DNA of 6,607 nucleotides from Spirochaetaceae bacterium. GTDB lineage: Bacteria; Spirochaetota; Spirochaetia; UBA9216. This document shows, in pieces, positions 6,222-6,607 of the stretch. The stretch's first letter is position 1, and each line of letters starts with the position of its first letter. The translations under genes were made by a program, and so were the position numbers. The notes under the pieces were generated by a model that was not told the origin of the DNA, ran no database searches, and saw only the letters and a list, made by a program, of their open reading frames with translations. The stretch is from the NCBI GenBank assembly GCA_028527945.1, contig JAQQAK010000132.1, forward strand, positions 1-6,607, given 5' to 3'.

Positions 6222-6607
6222 ATGATTAAAGAAGAACTAAATAAGAGAAGTCCACTTAGACTTTTCGAAAATTCGATTGATGGCGGCCTTGGAAAGGGAA
6301 ATCTTGGCGTTATTGCATCAAGAAAGGGTGTTGGAAAAACTGCCTGTCTTGTTCACATTGCAATGGATAAATTATTTCGCGGACGCCAGGTTATTCATGT
6401 TTCTTTTGCTTCAAAGACTGATCACATCTCAATGTGGTATGAAGATATTTTTAATGAAATTGTAAAAAAACGTGAACTCGAAAATGCTGATGAAATCTAT
6501 GAAGACATTCTTAAGAATCGCGTTATAATGAATTTTAATCAGGATGGTCTTTCAACTGAAAACATTCTTAAAAGTGTTTCAGCTATGATTGAACAGGGAA
6601 ACTTTGC
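6222..6607 (+). CDS. P-loop ATPase-like protein of unknown function, N-terminal part (3' end outside window)
   Basis: The frame is open from ATG 6222 to the right edge (128 full codons) and has an excellent ribosome site. Around residues 12-62 it shows a RecA/KaiC-like nucleotide-binding start: SPLRLFENSIDGGLGKGNLG, then a hydrophobic strand into SRKGVGKT (33-40) with K39 and T40 as the phosphate-binding pair, a helix, and RGRQVIHVSF (53-62) as the next strand. The first Walker A glycine is replaced by S33, so the loop is non-standard but keeps GVGKT. The region at about 68-128 is mostly charged and helical (MWYEDIFNEIVKKRELENADE). The Walker B part would lie beyond the window. I vaguely recall similar 'hypothetical cytoplasmic proteins' in spirochaetes and some deltaproteobacteria, but assign no function. 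No signal peptide is visible. It lies 109 nt after fusA behind a terminator-like hairpin, and codon use resembles its neighbours. Confidence 0.85.
   Translation, partial: MIKEELNKRSPLRLFENSIDGGLGKGNLGVIASRKGVGKTACLVHIAMDKLFRGRQVIHVSFASKTDHISMWYEDIFNEIVKKRELENADEIYEDILKNRVIMNFNQDGLSTENILKSVSAMIEQGNF

Noticed and set aside
6277..6465. Plus-strand 62-codon frame inside the P-loop gene
   Set aside because: The frame starting at 6222 has a strong ribosome site, a P-loop motif and runs open to the edge; this shorter frame is an out-of-phase overlap.

Overview
The window looks like ordinary chromosome from a spirochaete, most likely Treponema or a close relative. The main evidence is the elongation factor G gene. 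Its G1 motif reads AHIDSGKTT, followed by a stretch I recall as nearly identical in Borrelia and Treponema EF-G (GKDGVGATMDSMELE, then ERGITIASAAT). The AT-rich composition and the kinase-receiver-cyclase fusion at the left edge fit the same group. I recognise no mobile element, CRISPR array, rRNA or tRNA, and no base-composition break suggesting recent transfer.

Layout. (1) Positions 1-1428, plus strand: the C-terminal part of a multidomain signalling protein. It shows the tail of a histidine-kinase ATPase domain, a receiver-like domain, a class III adenylate cyclase domain and a short helical TPR-like tail. Its start lies left of the window. (2) Positions 1442-3636, minus strand: a two-gene operon. 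The first gene is a DUF72/YecE-family protein (2800-3636), and a MATE-family efflux transporter (1442-2797) follows after 2 nt. The operon ends 13 nt from the cyclase gene, so the two units converge tail to tail with no clear terminator between them. (3) Positions 3637-4027: a very AT-rich divergent spacer of 391 nt. It holds a promoter candidate for each side and two inverted-repeat clusters. (4) Positions 4028-6112, plus strand: fusA, a complete 694-residue EF-G of the spirochaete EF-G1 type. (5) Positions 6113-6221: a short spacer with a strong hairpin and T-run, followed at once by a good Shine-Dalgarno site. (6) Positions 6222-6607, plus strand: the first 128 codons of a P-loop ATPase-like gene, cut by the right edge.

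The genes do not form one obvious pathway. The cyclase is a sensory protein predicted to make cAMP. The DUF72/MATE pair is a small co-transcribed unit of uncertain physiology. fusA is core translation. The P-loop gene is a conserved-looking protein of unknown role. The most interesting points are the receiver domain, which has lost most of its phosphorylation-site residues yet still links kinase to cyclase; the DUF72-MATE promoter, whose -10 box lies only 6 nt from the start codon, suggesting a leaderless mRNA; a dyad around the candidate fusA -10 element; and a terminator-like hairpin just ahead of the P-loop gene. I did not find convincing evidence of an entirely new biological system.
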